Below, in pieces: positions 27,156 to 36,898 of a DNA stretch of 64,000 bases; position 1 is the stretch's first letter, and every line of letters begins with the position of its first letter. Made by a program: the position numbers and the translations under genes. Source of the DNA: Planococcus maritimus (GTDB taxonomy: Bacteria > Bacillota > Bacilli > Bacillales_A > Planococcaceae); NCBI RefSeq assembly GCF_001592825.1, contig NZ_LTZG01000001.1:1612001-1676000 (forward strand), written 5' to 3'. The notes below the pieces were generated by a model that saw only the letters and a program-made list of their open reading frames with translations, was not told where the DNA came from and did not search any database.

Positions 27156-28358
27156 TTACAAAGTGGAATTGTCGGTGAGTTCAAGCTCAAATTCGAGCAA
27201 TTCACCGTTTCGATATGCCTTTACTTGTAGGATATCCCCAATTTGCTTTTCATTATAGAGATGCTTACGCAATTCGATGATATCACCGATTTCTTCGCCA
27301 TCCATCTCAACGATGACGTCGTATTGACGCATGCCTGCTTGATCCGCCGCAGAAGACGATACGACCGAACTAACGACGACACCAGATATGATGTCTTCCG
27401 GTAAATTCAATGTATCTGCTCGGTAAGCGCTTGGTACTTGCGCCAAATCCATCAAGGTAATGCCCATCGCCGGTCGCACCATTTCACCCGTTGCTTCGAG
27501 CTGATTGATGACCGGAAGCGCTGAGTTGATCGGTATTGAAAACCCAATGCCTTCGACTTGTGAAGTAGCAATTTTCATGGAATTGATGCCAATCAATTGC
27601 CCTGCTAAATTGACGAGCGCGCCGCCACTGTTGCCAGGATTGATCGCCGCATCCGTCTGCAAAACTTCTGCCTGCCAGTCTTGTGTTCCGTCACCATCCA
27701 AATCGACTGGAACGGCCCGGTCGGTACCTGATACGACACCACTCGTCACAGAACCCGAAAACTCAAGTCCGAGCGGGTTGCCGATCGCGATAACCGCTTC
27801 GCCACGCTTTAACGCATCCGAATCGCCCAGTTCCACGACGTCCTGCACTTTGTCATTACTCATTTTCAGGACAGCAAGATCGGTCCAAATATCGCTGCCG
27901 ACTACTTGTGCTTCCACTTTCGCACCATCGGCCAAAGTCACTTCGATGCTGCTAGCACCTTCGACAACGTGATAATTAGTCACGACATAAGCCGTATCGC
28001 CTTCGCTTTTATAAATAACACCAGAACCCGTTCCTACTGCCTGCTCCTGGCTTTGCGAGAAGAAATCCCCGCCCGTCTGGAGATTTGATACGCCAACGAC
28101 CGCGTCCGACGCTTCGTCCACTGCTTTCGTCACATCGGTCGTAATATCGAGCGACGCGCCTTGCTGTTCACGGCTTTGCTGCTGGATCTGGGTGCCGGTA
28201 TCCGCTGAATCCGTCCCTGGCAACAAACCCGGTGCTTGCGAAAACAATCCCCACATCAACAGCGCCCCGATCATCACGCCGAACACCCCTGCAAAAAAAC
28301 TACCCGCACGGCTCGGCTTCGGCTGCCGGCCATTCGGCGTCTGATTGTAATAACCCAT
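27156..28358 (-). CDS. htrA: Membrane-anchored HtrA-type serine protease
   Basis: About 400 aa. A cytoplasmic N-terminus, one membrane helix (about 20-40), an extracytoplasmic trypsin-like domain and one C-terminal PDZ domain. The catalytic triad is His130 (NYHVVEG), Asp160 (TDLAVLK) and Ser244 (NPGNSGGA), numbering from ATG 28358, chosen because AGAGAGG is 9 nt upstream. It degrades misfolded exported proteins. Its place after the wal operon is conserved in Bacillales (YyxA/HtrC). A 443-bp gap and a terminator separate it from walJ, so it may have its own promoter. Confidence 0.94.
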   Translation of the reverse strand: MGYYNQTPNGRQPKPSRAGSFFAGVFGVMIGALLMWGLFSQAPGLLPGTDSADTGTQIQQQSREQQGASLDITTDVTKAVDEASDAVVGVSNLQTGGDFFSQSQEQAVGTGSGVIYKSEGDTAYVVTNYHVVEGASSIEVTLADGAKVEAQVVGSDIWTDLAVLKMSNDKVQDVVELGDSDALKRGEAVIAIGNPLGLEFSGSVTSGVVSGTDRAVPVDLDGDGTQDWQAEVLQTDAAINPGNSGGALVNLAGQLIGINSMKIATSQVEGIGFSIPINSALPVINQLEATGEMVRPAMGITLMDLAQVPSAYRADTLNLPEDIISGVVVSSVVSSSAADQAGMRQYDVIVEMDGEEIGDIIELRKHLYNEKQIGDILQVKAYRNGELLEFELELTDNSTL

Positions 28359-28439
28359 AGCCTCCATCCTCTCTTATGCTTCTCTTTTTATCATAAGATG
28401 TACCCGTCAAAATGCAAGCAATCCTCCCTCTACAAGCCT

Positions 28440-28735
28440 CTCAGAAAGCTTCTATCCAACTTACTTTGTACACTTTTTAACTTGGTGATTTGGCGCACAA
28501 GACAGTTAGATGATGTACTCCAACAACTGTTGGTGCGCTCTCTTTATTTATTCCACACTAGCTGGGAATGTAAGCGGCGAATAAATGGGCGAAGTCACGC
28601 TAAGCCCATTTATTTGCGACGCATCTGCATCGCAGATGTGGGAGCAACATAGTTACCCGATGCCCACGGCAGCTGGCACCGCGACGTCCTGTGGGCCCGA
28701 AAGCGTCCACTTTCACGGACATCAGCGACTCTAAA
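28440..28735. other. Gene-free, hairpin-rich stretch between htrA and walJ
   Basis: Contains several dyads: CGCAC/GTGCG with ACAGT/ACTGT at about 28490-28540; AATAAATGGGC against GCCCATTTATT at about 28579-28615; and GCATCTG/CAGATG at about 28621-28640. It also has a CCTGTGGG stretch at 28689 recalling the long hairpin repeats. No supported reading frame. Confidence 0.5.
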
Positions 28736-28740
28736 AACAA

Positions 28741-28787
28741 AAAAAACTGCCCTACAAGCCATTTCTCAGGCTTCTAGAACAGTCTCT
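28741..28787 (-). terminator. Terminator of the wal operon after walJ
   Basis: On the minus strand an imperfect stem (ACTGTTCTAGAAGCC against GGCTTGTAGGGCAGT) is followed by a T run, 15 bp past the walJ stop. Confidence 0.8.
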
Positions 28788-28801
28788 CCTCTTACCTCTA
28801 T

Positions 28802-29590
28802 TCAAACCACAACCAAAGGCGTCGCCTCAGTCGGAGACGTATCAAACAAATCGACATAATCGCCGACGAAGATGCCTTTTGTCTGCAGTGTCTGCTCGAC
28901 GCTCATGCGTGCGAGGTCTTTCATATTGTTATCTTTACTCAAATGCGACAAATAAATACGCGTCGGCTTTTCTGCCAATACTTCCGACATCGCCACCGCC
29001 GCATCTTCATTCGACACGTGCCCCACATCGCTCAGGATGCGTCGTTTGACCGACCACGGGTAACGCCCCATCTGCAACATGCCGATGTCGTGGTTGCTCT
29101 CAAACACATAGGCATCGGACGCGCCGATGATGCCTTTCATGCGGTCGCTGACATAGCCTGTATCGGTGATCAGCGCGAGCTTGCGGCCGTTCTCGTGGAA
29201 CACGTAGAACATTGGGTCCGCCGCATCATGCGACACGCCGAACGATTCGATGTCGAGGCCGCCAAATGATTTCGTCGTCTCCATATCGAAATGAAAACGC
29301 TGCTCGATGGGAATCGCGCCGACGAGCCCGTCCATCGCCGTCCACGTTTTGGCATTGGCGTAAATCGGCACTTTGTGGCGGCGGGCGGCGATGCCGAGCC
29401 CTTTAATATGATCGCTATGCTCATGGGTAACCAGAATGCCGTCGAGCTTGCCCATATCGCGGCCGATAGAGGCGAACAGCGACTCCAATTTCTTGCCGCT
29501 GAGTCCTGCGTCCACTAAAAATGCATGCTCGTCGTTTTCTATATAGATGGCATTGCCAGTCGAACCGCTGGCCAATACACTAAAGCGCAT
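28802..29590 (-). CDS. walJ: Metallo-beta-lactamase-fold hydrolase WalJ (YycJ)
   Basis: 262 aa. The metal-binding motif is [10 protein letters not shown] (HxHxDH), with later ligands in [10 protein letters not shown] and SHLSKDN. YycJ/WalJ proteins are 5'-to-3' exonuclease-like MBL enzymes linked to coordination of cell division and DNA replication. It is the last gene of the walRKHIJ operon, 13 bp after walI, and is followed by a terminator. ATG preceded by GGAG. Confidence 0.95.
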   Translation of the reverse strand: MRFSVLASGSTGNAIYIENDEHAFLVDAGLSGKKLESLFASIGRDMGKLDGILVTHEHSDHIKGLGIAARRHKVPIYANAKTWTAMDGLVGAIPIEQRFHFDMETTKSFGGLDIESFGVSHDAADPMFYVFHENGRKLALITDTGYVSDRMKGIIGASDAYVFESNHDIGMLQMGRYPWSVKRRILSDVGHVSNEDAAVAMSEVLAEKPTRIYLSHLSKDNNMKDLARMSVEQTLQTKGIFVGDYVDLFDTSPTEATPLVVV

Positions 29591-29603
29591 AGTTAAAATC
29601 TCC

Positions 29604-30407
29604 TTACTCTGCTGTTTCCTCGTTCTGTTTGTTCAATTCAATGACCCCATCCTTGATGGCATTAACGTAAAGGTCGGTTTCCTTGCCTTCGGAATCTTTG
29701 ACCCGGATGCGCCAGGTTGGAACGAACATTTGCCGGTTCTCCGACACTTGTACATGTGTTGAATAGCCCAGTTCAGCTTCGGTGATGCGGCTGTTCGTTT
29801 TCAACAGACCCTTTTGGTAAAGCGTATGAATCGATTCCAATGGCGAAATCAATTTCTTCTGTTCTTCATTTTCGATGATGTTGTCGAATAAAGTTTGCTC
29901 AAAGCCGATCACTTCATCGTCTTCGTTCCAAAAGACGGTCAATTGGCCGCCTTTGCTGTGGAACAGTGGAACGCCTGAAATCTTCTGGAAAAACACTGCA
30001 TGGTTTTGATCTTCATCGATTTGCCATAGCGAGTATTCTGAGCTTTCCGGTACTTCTTCTTCGATGAATGTCACAAGCGCATCTTCTTTGTCGCCATCAA
30101 GCTCAATCGGCTCATCGTAAGTGATTTGCAGCATTCGGCCATCGAGCACATTGACGACACCGTCAATATCCACTGCCGTTTCGGTAAACGCCTTCGACTC
30201 GCCGCGCACATAAGGCTTGTCCTCAGACGAATCTGGCAAGGCCGAATACGTGATATTGTCGCCTCTCAATTTTTCATCGATGGTCGATTCCGGAAGCGGC
30301 TGAATCTGTTCTGCTTCCGTGTAGCGGTCGATATAAAGTGAGTACAAAAAGACATTGAGAATCGAAAAGACAATAATGAAAATCGTTTTTGTTTTACTCC
30401 AATCCAA
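29604..30407 (-). CDS. walI: Two-component regulatory protein WalI (YycI)
   Basis: 267 aa with one N-terminal membrane helix ([20 protein letters not shown]) and an extracytoplasmic domain. With WalH it forms a membrane complex that modulates the WalK kinase. It starts at TTG 30407, with AGGAGG 8 nt upstream, overlapping the walH end by 14 bp, which indicates translational coupling. Confidence 0.94.
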   Translation of the reverse strand: MDWSKTKTIFIIVFSILNVFLYSLYIDRYTEAEQIQPLPESTIDEKLRGDNITYSALPDSSEDKPYVRGESKAFTETAVDIDGVVNVLDGRMLQITYDEPIELDGDKEDALVTFIEEEVPESSEYSLWQIDEDQNHAVFFQKISGVPLFHSKGGQLTVFWNEDDEVIGFEQTLFDNIIENEEQKKLISPLESIHTLYQKGLLKTNSRITEAELGYSTHVQVSENRQMFVPTWRIRVKDSEGKETDLYVNAIKDGVIELNKQNEETAE

Positions 30408-31734
30408 GCCTCACGCCTCCTACTGATTCGTCAGATAGCCGTGTCCATTTGCCATTTGCTTTATAATACCAAGCCGGTTGAAACGTGATCAATTCAATCA
30501 ATTGCTCGTCTTCGCTGCGTGTCAGCTCGTAGCCGATCATCACGGCCTCAATCGTCTCAAGGTCGATATCGAGGCGCGACACAGCCTCGAGAACCGCTTC
30601 GCCAGACGCCATTTCGATGGTGCGGGTTTCTACGACCGAATCGAGCAAATAGGTTGGGCGGCTATAGCGGAATGCCTGCTCGATGCCATCATCAATGCCC
30701 CATTCCACATCAAGGCTGACAGCGGTCGTATTGCTAAAGACCGGCGCGCCCTCGAAGAACAATTGATAACTGATTTGTTGATTGACCGATTTCATGCCGA
30801 AATACACATATTGGTCGGTCCATCCACCATGTTCGTTCACAAAGTTAATCGAATTATACACGAGGTCGGATGGAATGGCGGGATCAGACGTTTCGGCTTT
30901 TGGCTGTACGTAATTGATGCTTTTTTGGCCATTCAACTCACGCATGATGGCCCCCGAATCATCCGTAAATTCTTCGCTCTGCAAATCTCCCGCAAACTCC
31001 GCCGTCGGGTTGTCCATAATGGCATCGGCGAATGTAGCAGGCGATGTCTCGTCCAGCAAATAATCAAAGCTGGTCTTCTCTAGCGGATTTTCTGGCACAT
31101 ACACCGGCAGTCGGCCAATTCGTGAATCCGTTACGTAACGGTCATATTCTTTTGACTGTTGCACATAATCCCCGCGGAACTCGATCAACTCAGCCTCCGA
31201 TACTTGTGCTTCATAAATCCGGCCGGAACCGGTATTGATAAAGTACATCGTGGACTCAGGATTTTCCTCGGTGCCCCATTCCACAACAACGCGGTTGAAT
31301 GTCGATTCCGGCAAATTATTATCGGTAATGTCCATAATGACATCGAATACAGGAAACGGTACAGCACCCGGATAATACAGTACGGTGCGCCCCGGTTCTT
31401 GCAAATATTGCTTAAGGGCATCCGTTCCCGCTTCTTCTTCAAACAATTGGACATCGGAAATCTCCCATCGCTGGATGGTTTCCAGCATCGCTTCAATGTC
31501 GGCCTGGGAGGATGTACCGGTTACTTCTTCTTCGTGGTGATACAACACTTTCACAGGGCGCACCACTTCATCGGCCGTTCGATTGTCGCCAATCGCTACA
31601 TCCACTTGTGTCGGCGTTTCAATCTCCTGAAGCGATGGGGTGAAGGTCCAAATGGTGAATGTCAGTGCGAGGCTGAGCATAATCAGGACGAATAAGGCAA
31701 CAGATTTTACATGCTCCAAATACTTCAATCCCAT
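30394..31734 (-). CDS. walH: Two-component regulatory protein WalH (YycH)
   Basis: 446 aa. A single N-terminal helix (VALFVLIMLSLALTFTIW) anchors a large extracytoplasmic region built of YycH-type domains. Partner of WalI in controlling WalK. It overlaps the walK stop by 10 bp; GGAGG is only 3 nt before the ATG, so the TTG two codons later (31728) is an alternative start with better spacing. Confidence 0.94.
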   Translation of the reverse strand: MGLKYLEHVKSVALFVLIMLSLALTFTIWTFTPSLQEIETPTQVDVAIGDNRTADEVVRPVKVLYHHEEEVTGTSSQADIEAMLETIQRWEISDVQLFEEEAGTDALKQYLQEPGRTVLYYPGAVPFPVFDVIMDITDNNLPESTFNRVVVEWGTEENPESTMYFINTGSGRIYEAQVSEAELIEFRGDYVQQSKEYDRYVTDSRIGRLPVYVPENPLEKTSFDYLLDETSPATFADAIMDNPTAEFAGDLQSEEFTDDSGAIMRELNGQKSINYVQPKAETSDPAIPSDLVYNSINFVNEHGGWTDQYVYFGMKSVNQQISYQLFFEGAPVFSNTTAVSLDVEWGIDDGIEQAFRYSRPTYLLDSVVETRTIEMASGEAVLEAVSRLDIDLETIEAVMIGYELTRSEDEQLIELITFQPAWYYKANGKWTRLSDESVGGVRLGLE

Positions 31735-33551
31735 TCACCTCCATCATCAATTTCATATGGCAAGGTGAAATAAATCGAAGTTCCTTTGCCGTAACGGCTT
31801 TCCGCCCAGATTTTCCCACCATGTGCATTGATCATTTCTTTTGAAATCGCCAGGCCAAGGCCTGTCCCGCCCATTGCACGCGAACGCGCACGGTCCACGC
31901 GGTAGAAGCGGTCGAAAATACGCTCGACGTTTTCTTTCGGAATGCCCATTCCTTCATCGCTAATCGACACGAGCAATTCCCCTTCTTTCTCGCGGACTGA
32001 AAAGCGGACCTTGCCGCCTTCCGGAGAATATTTCAAGGCATTGGAAATAATATTATCGATGACTTGCGTCAATTTATCGGTATCGATTTCCACAAAATAC
32101 TGTGATTTCGGCACTTTACGCTCAAACGACACATTTTGCGATTTCGACATCTCAAAACGGTCGATGATGCGGTTAAAGAACACGCCGAATTCGACCATTT
32201 CGCGGCTCAAGTCCGCTTCGCTCGAATCCATCTTCGACAGTTTCAGCAAATCGTTGACGAGACGGATCATCCGCTCGGTTTCGGTTTGCGTGACGTTGAG
32301 GAAATTCGGTGCGAGGTCCGGATCTTGCCAAGCGCCGTCAGCGAGCGCCTCCAAATAACTGCGCATCGTCGTAAGCGGTGTCCGCAATTCATGCGAGACG
32401 TTCGCCACAAACTCGCGCCGCTCGATGTCGATTTTCTCTTGTTCTGTATTATCGTGCAACACAGCGATCAAACCGTTTACAAAACCGGTCTCTTTTTGAA
32501 TGACCGAGAACGTCGTACGCAGGAGCGTCGCCTGATCATGCGAGCTGATATCGAGCGTGATCGCATCGCGCATATCGATCAAATCTTCGAATGTGTAGGC
32601 TTCATCCAAGCCAAGCACTGTCGTCACTGGACGGTTGATGACCGTTTCACGTGAAACATTCAATAACTGCAAGGCGGGCTCATTGATCAGGATAATGCGC
32701 CCTCTGCGGTCGGTCGACAGCACGCCATCTGTCATATTGGCAAGCACTGAGGCGAGTTTGCGCCGTTCGCTTTCTGTCGACTGCTGTGATTCCTGCAGCC
32801 GGTTCGTCAAATGGTTGAACGCACGGGCCAACTGGCCAATTTCATCTTCACTGTAAACACGCACTTTGCGCGAAAAATTACCTTTCGCCATCGCTTGTGC
32901 TTGCCTGCGCATATCGGCAATTGGCCGTGAAATCGTCTGTGCAACCAATATGCCGAGCACCGCCGTAATAACGAGAGCAATGGCGGTACCGCCTGCCAAA
33001 ATCGAGTTAATGGTGTCCATTTGGTCATAGACATTCTCAACTTCCGCTTTGACGTACAGCGTGCCGAGCATTTCGCCCCCGACCGCTGTAATCGGCAAGG
33101 TTCTTACCCACACCCGCTCTTCCATGCTCTCGTCTATATAGGTTTGCTCTAGAAGCGTCTCCCCAACGATAGAACGGCGAATCTGGTCGTCTGTCGAACG
33201 TTGGCCGACGAGCGATTGATTCTCGCCTAAAGACGTGCCCAAAATCCGGTAGCGGTTATCAACCACGCGGATTTCATTGATGTCGCCTGAGTCAAAATTC
33301 GTCAAGACCGACCGGAGGCTCTGCTCAATGGTCAGGTCCTCCTCCGTCCGGTTGCGAATCATCTCTTCGCGTACGCTGAATTCGATGATTTCCATCCGGT
33401 CCCTAACAGAATCATCAAAGTTTTTCCGTAGCGTTTCTTCGAGCTGCTCGGAAAAATAAAGGCCGATGATCTGCATCGCTAAAAGAATCAGCAAAATATA
33501 GATCAAGACAAATTTCACATGAATCGACTTAAAAAAACTGGTTTTTAGCAT
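31725..33551 (-). CDS. walK: Cell-wall sensor histidine kinase WalK
   Basis: 608 aa, the normal size. Helix at about 13-33, extracytoplasmic Cache-like domain to about 183, helix 184-204, HAMP to about 257, PAS about 265-370, HisKA with phospho-acceptor His387 (FVANVSHELRTP), and HATPase with NALKYSPEGG, DEGMGI and GTGLGL. The essential kinase senses cell-wall state and phosphorylates WalR. CAGGAG precedes the ATG, 5 bp downstream of walR. A parS site lies within the gene. Confidence 0.97.
   Translation of the reverse strand: MLKTSFFKSIHVKFVLIYILLILLAMQIIGLYFSEQLEETLRKNFDDSVRDRMEIIEFSVREEMIRNRTEEDLTIEQSLRSVLTNFDSGDINEIRVVDNRYRILGTSLGENQSLVGQRSTDDQIRRSIVGETLLEQTYIDESMEERVWVRTLPITAVGGEMLGTLYVKAEVENVYDQMDTINSILAGGTAIALVITAVLGILVAQTISRPIADMRRQAQAMAKGNFSRKVRVYSEDEIGQLARAFNHLTNRLQESQQSTESERRKLASVLANMTDGVLSTDRRGRIILINEPALQLLNVSRETVINRPVTTVLGLDEAYTFEDLIDMRDAITLDISSHDQATLLRTTFSVIQKETGFVNGLIAVLHDNTEQEKIDIERREFVANVSHELRTPLTTMRSYLEALADGAWQDPDLAPNFLNVTQTETERMIRLVNDLLKLSKMDSSEADLSREMVEFGVFFNRIIDRFEMSKSQNVSFERKVPKSQYFVEIDTDKLTQVIDNIISNALKYSPEGGKVRFSVREKEGELLVSISDEGMGIPKENVERIFDRFYRVDRARSRAMGGTGLGLAISKEMINAHGGKIWAESRYGKGTSIYFTLPYEIDDGGEWD
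32643..32658. promoter_or_regulatory. parS-like ParB-binding site inside walK
   Basis: CGTTTCACGTGAAACA differs from the palindromic parS consensus TGTTTCACGTGAAACA only at the first base. Confidence 0.8.
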
Positions 33552-33556
33552 TCAGC

Positions 33557-34264
33557 CTACTCCTGTTCAGGATTCCGCAGATAGTAGCCGACGCCGCGAC
33601 GCGTCACGATCCACGCTGGGTGACTCGGATTGTCTTCAATTTTTTCACGCAAGCGGCGAATGGTAACGTCCACTGTCCGCACGTCGCCGAAATAATCATA
33701 ACCCCATACCGTTTGCAGCAAATGCTCGCGCGTCATCACTTGGCCAATATGCTTCGCCAAATAATGCAACAGCTCAAACTCCCGGTGCGTCAATTCGATT
33801 GTCTCTTCACGTTTCAACACCAAATACGCATCCGGCTGGATCGTCAGCGATCCGACTTGAATATCGTTCGAGCCGACGCCTTCCTCTTCTGCCGGCACAA
33901 CGTTCTGGCGGCGCAAGTTCGCTTTGACGCGCGCAATCAATTCACGCGTCGAGAACGGCTTCGTAACGTAATCATCCGCTCCGAGCTCCAGTCCGAGCAC
34001 TTTGTCGATCTCGGAGTCTTTCGCCGTCAGCATGATGATTGGAAAATCAAATTTCTTGCGCACTTCGCGGCACACTTCCATGCCGTCGCGGTTTGGCAGC
34101 ATGATATCAAGCAGCATCAAGTCCGGCTGAATTTCTTCTGCCACTTTGATGGCCTCATCGCCGTCGTAAGCTACTACCACATTAAAGCCTTCTTTTTTCA
34201 AATTAAATTGCAAAATATCCGCAATTGGCTTCTCATCATCCACAACTAATATTGTTTTGTTCAT
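33557..34264 (-). CDS. walR: Response regulator WalR
   Basis: 235 aa of the OmpR/PhoB family. Receiver with Asp53 (LMLLDIMLP), acidic pair DD 9-10 and Lys in YVTKPFS; C-terminal winged helix with [26 protein letters not shown]. The essential master regulator of cell-wall hydrolase genes in Firmicutes. First gene of the operon; GGGGGAG precedes the ATG. I do not see a clear promoter in the short AT-rich leader 34265-34350. Confidence 0.98.
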   Translation of the reverse strand: MNKTILVVDDEKPIADILQFNLKKEGFNVVVAYDGDEAIKVAEEIQPDLMLLDIMLPNRDGMEVCREVRKKFDFPIIMLTAKDSEIDKVLGLELGADDYVTKPFSTRELIARVKANLRRQNVVPAEEEGVGSNDIQVGSLTIQPDAYLVLKREETIELTHREFELLHYLAKHIGQVMTREHLLQTVWGYDYFGDVRTVDVTIRRLREKIEDNPSHPAWIVTRRGVGYYLRNPEQE

Positions 34265-34469
34265 CTATCTTCTCCCCCTCTGCATCCCAATTATTTCACA
34301 TGTACCTAGCCGTTTTGACATTCTTTGCTACCCTTTACTTTATCATTATTCCACGTATTTCGCACCTTTGGGTGGTCACAGCGGGGCTCAGCGGTGTACG
34401 GGTTCTAGAGGCGTGAAAGCCTGGCGATAAGAGTGAGGGATTTCGTGCAGACATATTTTTGTATGCTAA

Positions 34470-34917
34470 CTAAGCATCATATTGGTCTTCGCAGCACTGC
34501 TTTGGGTTGGCCTCTCGCCGTAAGCCAGGAAGAGCAGCTGTCTTACGGCATCGGCTCACCCTTTTACGCTGGGCGGCTTGAAGATTTCGTTGATTGAGGT
34601 GTGTTCAAGCAGATTTGCTTCTTTACCTAGTTGCCGGCTTGCGGGGGAATCGCTTCTTGGGATGAGTTTGAAGTAGATAGTGAGAGTTTACGTATTCAAC
34701 TATTTCAGCATTCTGTTTGTGCTTCAGCTTAGTAGTCGCCGCCCTGCTTTGGGTTGGCCTCTTGCCATAAGCCAGGAAGAGCAGCTGTCTTACGGCATCG
34801 GCTCACCCTTTTACGCTGGGCGGCTTGAAGATTTCATTGAGTCGAATGTGTTTAGGCAGTTCAGCTTCTGTAGTCAGTTGCCGGCTAGTTGGGGAATCGC
34901 TCCCTGAGATGCGGTGT
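34470..34917. repeat. Tandem array A: two copies of a 247-bp-period repeat
   Basis: The landmark TTTGGGTTGG recurs at 34501 and 34748, exactly 247 bp apart, within longer conserved text. Each copy holds a hairpin of the form GCCRTAAG...CTTAYGGC. The same unit forms array B at 43.3 kb in the same orientation. No credible protein is encoded. The remaining gene-free bases 34265-34470 and 34918-35026 show nothing recognisable. Confidence 0.9.
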
Positions 34918-35026
34918 CTGACAAATAGCTGTTTGAACTGAAATCACGCTCTCTTTGATCCAAACGATATGAGCTACCAGACATGTAGCATCTCCTCATT
35001 TTTTATCGAGTGGACAGAAGAAGTTG

Positions 35027-35188
35027 TCTTCCCCTCTAAAACTAGAGACGGAGTGGAAGGGGGCTGACGCCTGTGGGACCGCGCGGGCTGGCGAGACAAA
35101 CGTGACGCGCCCTTTGCGGCACGTTGGCTCAACACCCGCCCCACGGCAAGCAGCCCCCTGCAACGCAGTCAAAAAGCGGAAGCTTTTC
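35027..35188. repeat. 162-bp long-hairpin element, copy A
   Basis: Outer arms AGGGGGCTG/CAGCCCCCT and inner arms CCTGTGGG/CCCACGG-like bracket a GC-rich loop. It is nearly identical (about four substitutions) to 44441-44602, in direct orientation 9.4 kb away. No coding potential. Confidence 0.9.
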
Positions 35189-35235
35189 TAATCATCCTTT
35201 TCAAACTATCCCACAAGCTATCTATCTGAAATACA

Positions 35236-35264
35236 AAAAAAGCTCCCAGCACGCCGGAAGCTTC
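35236..35264 (-). terminator. Terminator of the M23 peptidase gene
   Basis: On the minus strand AAGCTTCC pairs with GGGAGCTT and a T run follows, just past the stop codon. Confidence 0.85.
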
Positions 35265-35272
35265 TTACTAGT

Positions 35273-36559
35273 TTATTTCTTCACATAATCCAAAGGGTCA
35301 CGGTCCTGGCCTTCGTATGATAGCTCGAAATGCAGGTGGATGCCTGTAGAACGTCCTGTCGTGCCCATGTTGCCGAGTTTCGTATGCGGGGATACTTTGT
35401 CGCCCACTTGGACGTCAATCGACGACAGGTGCGCATAGATCGTCTCATAGCCGTTCTTGTGGTCGACGACGACGCGGTTGCCGAATGTGCCGGCTGCACC
35501 GGCTTTGGTGACCGTGCCGTGGTCAGCCGCGACGATATCAAGTGTTTCGGGACGTGCGATGTCGATGCCTTTATGGGCACGGCCCCAACGTTGGCCTTTT
35601 TTGCTCGATACGTAGCCATCGTCTGCGGGCCATGTAAATTCGCCTGTGCCGGCGCCCGGCAGTTCCTTGTCGCCTTCTAAGATGATTTTGTCGACCGGCT
35701 CGTCCAGGATTTTTTCGCGTGTCTCGGAGCGGCCGACACGTTCGCCATTAACTTCTCGTACGGCGTAGCTAACCGCTTTTTCGCCACGTTGGCCTTTTTC
35801 GCTGACTTTCGTTTCGCCAATATAAAGGTCTTCGCTGTCTTTTTTGACCGTTTCATATGGCATTTTCTTTAATGCTTTTTCGGCTTTATTGACAAGCACG
35901 TCTACGCCGAGTTCATCGGTTACGTATTGTGCCGCTTCATCTGGCGCTATGACTTGTTTCGGGTCGATTTGTTTGGACAAGCCATTGACCGGCTGCGAAA
36001 AGGAAATATCCGTGTTGCGCGACTCGCCTGCTTTGAGCTCAGGCAAATCCGTTTCGTTTTGCTGCTGCTCGAATTGCTCGAGCTCCTTTTCGCTTACAGC
36101 TGTTTCTTTAATGAGCTGAATGGTTTCTTCGTAGGCTTCACGGTCTTTTACATAGACTTCTGATTCATTGTCGACTCGCAAGGCGAAGGCCTCTGCCTGG
36201 ATGGCCAATTGCTCGTCCAGCTGGCTGATGATCGTTTCATCGTCTGTCGGATTCGAGGCTACGGCTTGTTCGGTACGGATGATCAGGTCCTCACTCGGTG
36301 CGAGACGCAAATCATCGTAATCGCTTGCGGTCGTCTTCAGTTTTTCATCAATTAAGTCATCGATCGGCGCATCGTCTGAGACGGCTCCGAGGTAGCTGGC
36401 GTTGTGATAGATATGATAAACGGGCTCCAGGTGTTGCGGTTCATTCGGTTCGGCAAAAATCGTGTTGGCGCCGAACGCACTGGCCGCAAGCACAAGGGCG
36501 GTTCCGATTTTCCATTTGCGCAGGTTCAATTTGTCTTTGTTTAGGTGTTTCGCGTTCAT
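35273..36559 (-). CDS. M23 family metallopeptidase with G5 domain
   Basis: 428 aa secreted cell-wall hydrolase. An N-terminal signal (KWKIGTALVLAASAFGANTIFAEP) is followed by a helical middle region, a G5 domain (YIGETKVSEKG...EKILDEPVDKIILEG) and a C-terminal LytM/M23 zinc endopeptidase with HKGIDIA (His, Asp ligands) and HLHFEL. It should cut peptide cross-links in peptidoglycan. Its place beside walR suggests it belongs to the WalRK regulon, but its upstream region has only a poor WalR-like motif. GGAG lies about 13 nt before the ATG, a long spacing. Confidence 0.92.
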   Translation of the reverse strand: MNAKHLNKDKLNLRKWKIGTALVLAASAFGANTIFAEPNEPQHLEPVYHIYHNASYLGAVSDDAPIDDLIDEKLKTTASDYDDLRLAPSEDLIIRTEQAVASNPTDDETIISQLDEQLAIQAEAFALRVDNESEVYVKDREAYEETIQLIKETAVSEKELEQFEQQQNETDLPELKAGESRNTDISFSQPVNGLSKQIDPKQVIAPDEAAQYVTDELGVDVLVNKAEKALKKMPYETVKKDSEDLYIGETKVSEKGQRGEKAVSYAVREVNGERVGRSETREKILDEPVDKIILEGDKELPGAGTGEFTWPADDGYVSSKKGQRWGRAHKGIDIARPETLDIVAADHGTVTKAGAAGTFGNRVVVDHKNGYETIYAHLSSIDVQVGDKVSPHTKLGNMGTTGRSTGIHLHFELSYEGQDRDPLDYVKK

Positions 36560-36854
36560 GTTGCGGGTCGGGCTCCTTTCGTCTTTCCGTGAGGAGGTTT
36601 TTTAACTTCCCCACTCTATCACATCTGTTTTCAATAGCTCACCTGATAAACTCATTGTTACTGATATGTTATGTATCAGACAGTATTATCCATTTAATGT
36701 CATGATTTTCTTTAATTCTGCAAATAGAGGCAAAAAAATTATGATTTCTGTCCTTGTTTTCCATTTCGTGGCCGTTCTTTGTGATTTTTTTGTCACAAAC
36801 ATCATATAAGGTCATTGAACGGTTGTTTCATTTGTGGCGAAATTGTAGCCAACT
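36560..36854. other. Upstream region of the M23 gene with two dyads
   Basis: No gene. TTTGTGA at 36778 is inverted as TCACAAA at 36793, and the same segment reads TGTGAT-N5-TGTCAC, a poor match to the WalR repeat TGTWAH-N5-TGTWAH. ACTGATA/TATCAG at about 36660-36681 is another dyad. Confidence 0.4.
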
Positions 36855-36886
36855 AAAAAAGCCACTGCGCTTTTAGGCAGTGGCTT
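36855..36886 (-). terminator. Terminator of purA
   Basis: GCCACTGCC and GCAGTGGC arms followed by TTTTTT on the minus strand, 13 bp past the stop. Confidence 0.92.
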
Positions 36887-36898
36887 GTAAGTATTCGA

